Below are positions 63,773 to 64,000 of a DNA stretch of 64,000 bases, in pieces. Each line of letters opens with the position of its first letter. Position 1 is the first letter of the stretch. The stretch is taken from assembly GCA_017439185.1 (NCBI GenBank), contig JAFRTM010000028.1:1-64000 (forward strand), written 5' to 3'. This stretch comes from Bacteroidales bacterium (GTDB taxonomy: Bacteria; Bacteroidota; Bacteroidia; Bacteroidales; P3). The notes below the pieces were generated by a model. It ran no database searches and was not told where the DNA came from. It worked only from the letters and a program-made list of their open reading frames with translations. Position numbers and translations under genes: made by a program.

Positions 63773-64000
63773 ATGAACTTACCCAAGATACATTCCATAA
63801 CCAAGAAAATCACCGTAGCGTTGTTGGGGGGATTCCTCCTGGTGTTCCTCATGTTCCACGCGGCGGCCAACCTGCTCATACTCCTCGACGACGGTGGAGC
63901 GGCCTATGGCGCTTTCTGCCACTTTATGGGGAGCAACCCCCTGGTAAAGATAATGGAGGTGGTGCTGCTGGGAACAATAGTGCTTCATATAGTGATAACG
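63773..64000 (+). CDS. Succinate dehydrogenase/fumarate reductase cytochrome b subunit, N-terminal part
   Basis: The frame starts at ATG 63773 and runs off the right edge after 76 codons. TVALLGGFLLVFLMFHAAAN is the first transmembrane helix with the heme-ligand His typical of Bacteroidetes type B SdhC/FrdC; AYGAFCHFMGSNPLVKIMEV and VVLLGTIVLHIVIT follow with a second His. It would anchor the flavoprotein and iron-sulfur subunits, which should lie just beyond the window. The gap after pyrC is 24 bases. Confidence 0.8.
   Translation, partial: MNLPKIHSITKKITVALLGGFLLVFLMFHAAANLLILLDDGGAAYGAFCHFMGSNPLVKIMEVVLLGTIVLHIVIT

Overview
The window looks like chromosomal DNA of a gut-type Bacteroidales bacterium; family and genus cannot be fixed from this sequence. 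The evidence is many promoters of the Bacteroidetes TTTG-N19/20-TAnnTTTG type, two proteins with type IX secretion (T9SS) C-terminal signals, a C10 peptidase, PCMD and DUF6266 family proteins, CzcCBA-type efflux, and a Bacteroidetes-style type II-C CRISPR-Cas9 locus. No rRNA or tRNA gene was seen.

1-7.4 kb: a partial DUF6266 gene, then a leftward operon of an Old Yellow Enzyme-type reductase, two short-chain dehydrogenases, a very clear steroid 5-alpha-reductase (close to vertebrate SRD5A1 in its signature motifs) and a PCMD-domain exported protein. This looks like a bile-acid or steroid-hormone reduction cluster that could remove and remake the A-ring double bond and epimerise C3. A separately terminated MFS transporter and a 44-residue gene with an ideal promoter follow.

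7.4-23.7 kb: a leftward operon of RND metal efflux (adaptor, outer-membrane channel, pump) ending in a C10 peptidase and a Nudix hydrolase; a SIMPL-domain protein; then an eight-gene leftward operon running from putrescine synthesis (aguB, aguA) through sppA and a GT4 glycosyltransferase to the complete GDP-D-glycero-alpha-D-manno-heptose set (hddA, gmhA, hddC, gmhB).

24-30 kb: rightward housekeeping genes: an outer-membrane beta-barrel, Nif3-like protein, zinc-ribbon coiled coil, histidine ammonia-lyase, an OmpA-family envelope protein and a 41-residue lipoprotein.

30.2-38 kb: a complete type II-C CRISPR locus. cas9-cas1-cas2 overlap each other. A tracrRNA, found by its anti-repeat, is encoded divergently just upstream of cas9, antisense to the cas9 leader. 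A five-repeat array is read leftward from a leader near 37.98 kb to a terminator made of a perfect 46-bp palindrome. Between cas2 and the array lies a four-helix-bundle gene bracketed by 9-nt tandem repeats. Upstream of the tracrRNA is an unexplained hairpin-rich GC island.

38-48 kb: leftward genes for a PPDK-like protein without the PEP-binding barrel, a YqiA esterase, a guanine deaminase-like enzyme, an ADP-forming acyl-CoA synthetase, PepD, an unknown protein and a PflX-like radical SAM protein. An intergenic stretch rich in 11-nt-period repeats follows. 48.2-64 kb: an MNT-HEPN toxin-antitoxin pair whose HEPN gene is frameshifted, a 3913-residue T9SS surface protein, a WG-repeat protein, dihydroorotase and the start of a succinate dehydrogenase cytochrome b gene. 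Three families of short intergenic repeats (9-nt TATAGnnnT, 11-nt CCTA/ATGG, and AATTGAGA-like) recur across the window.
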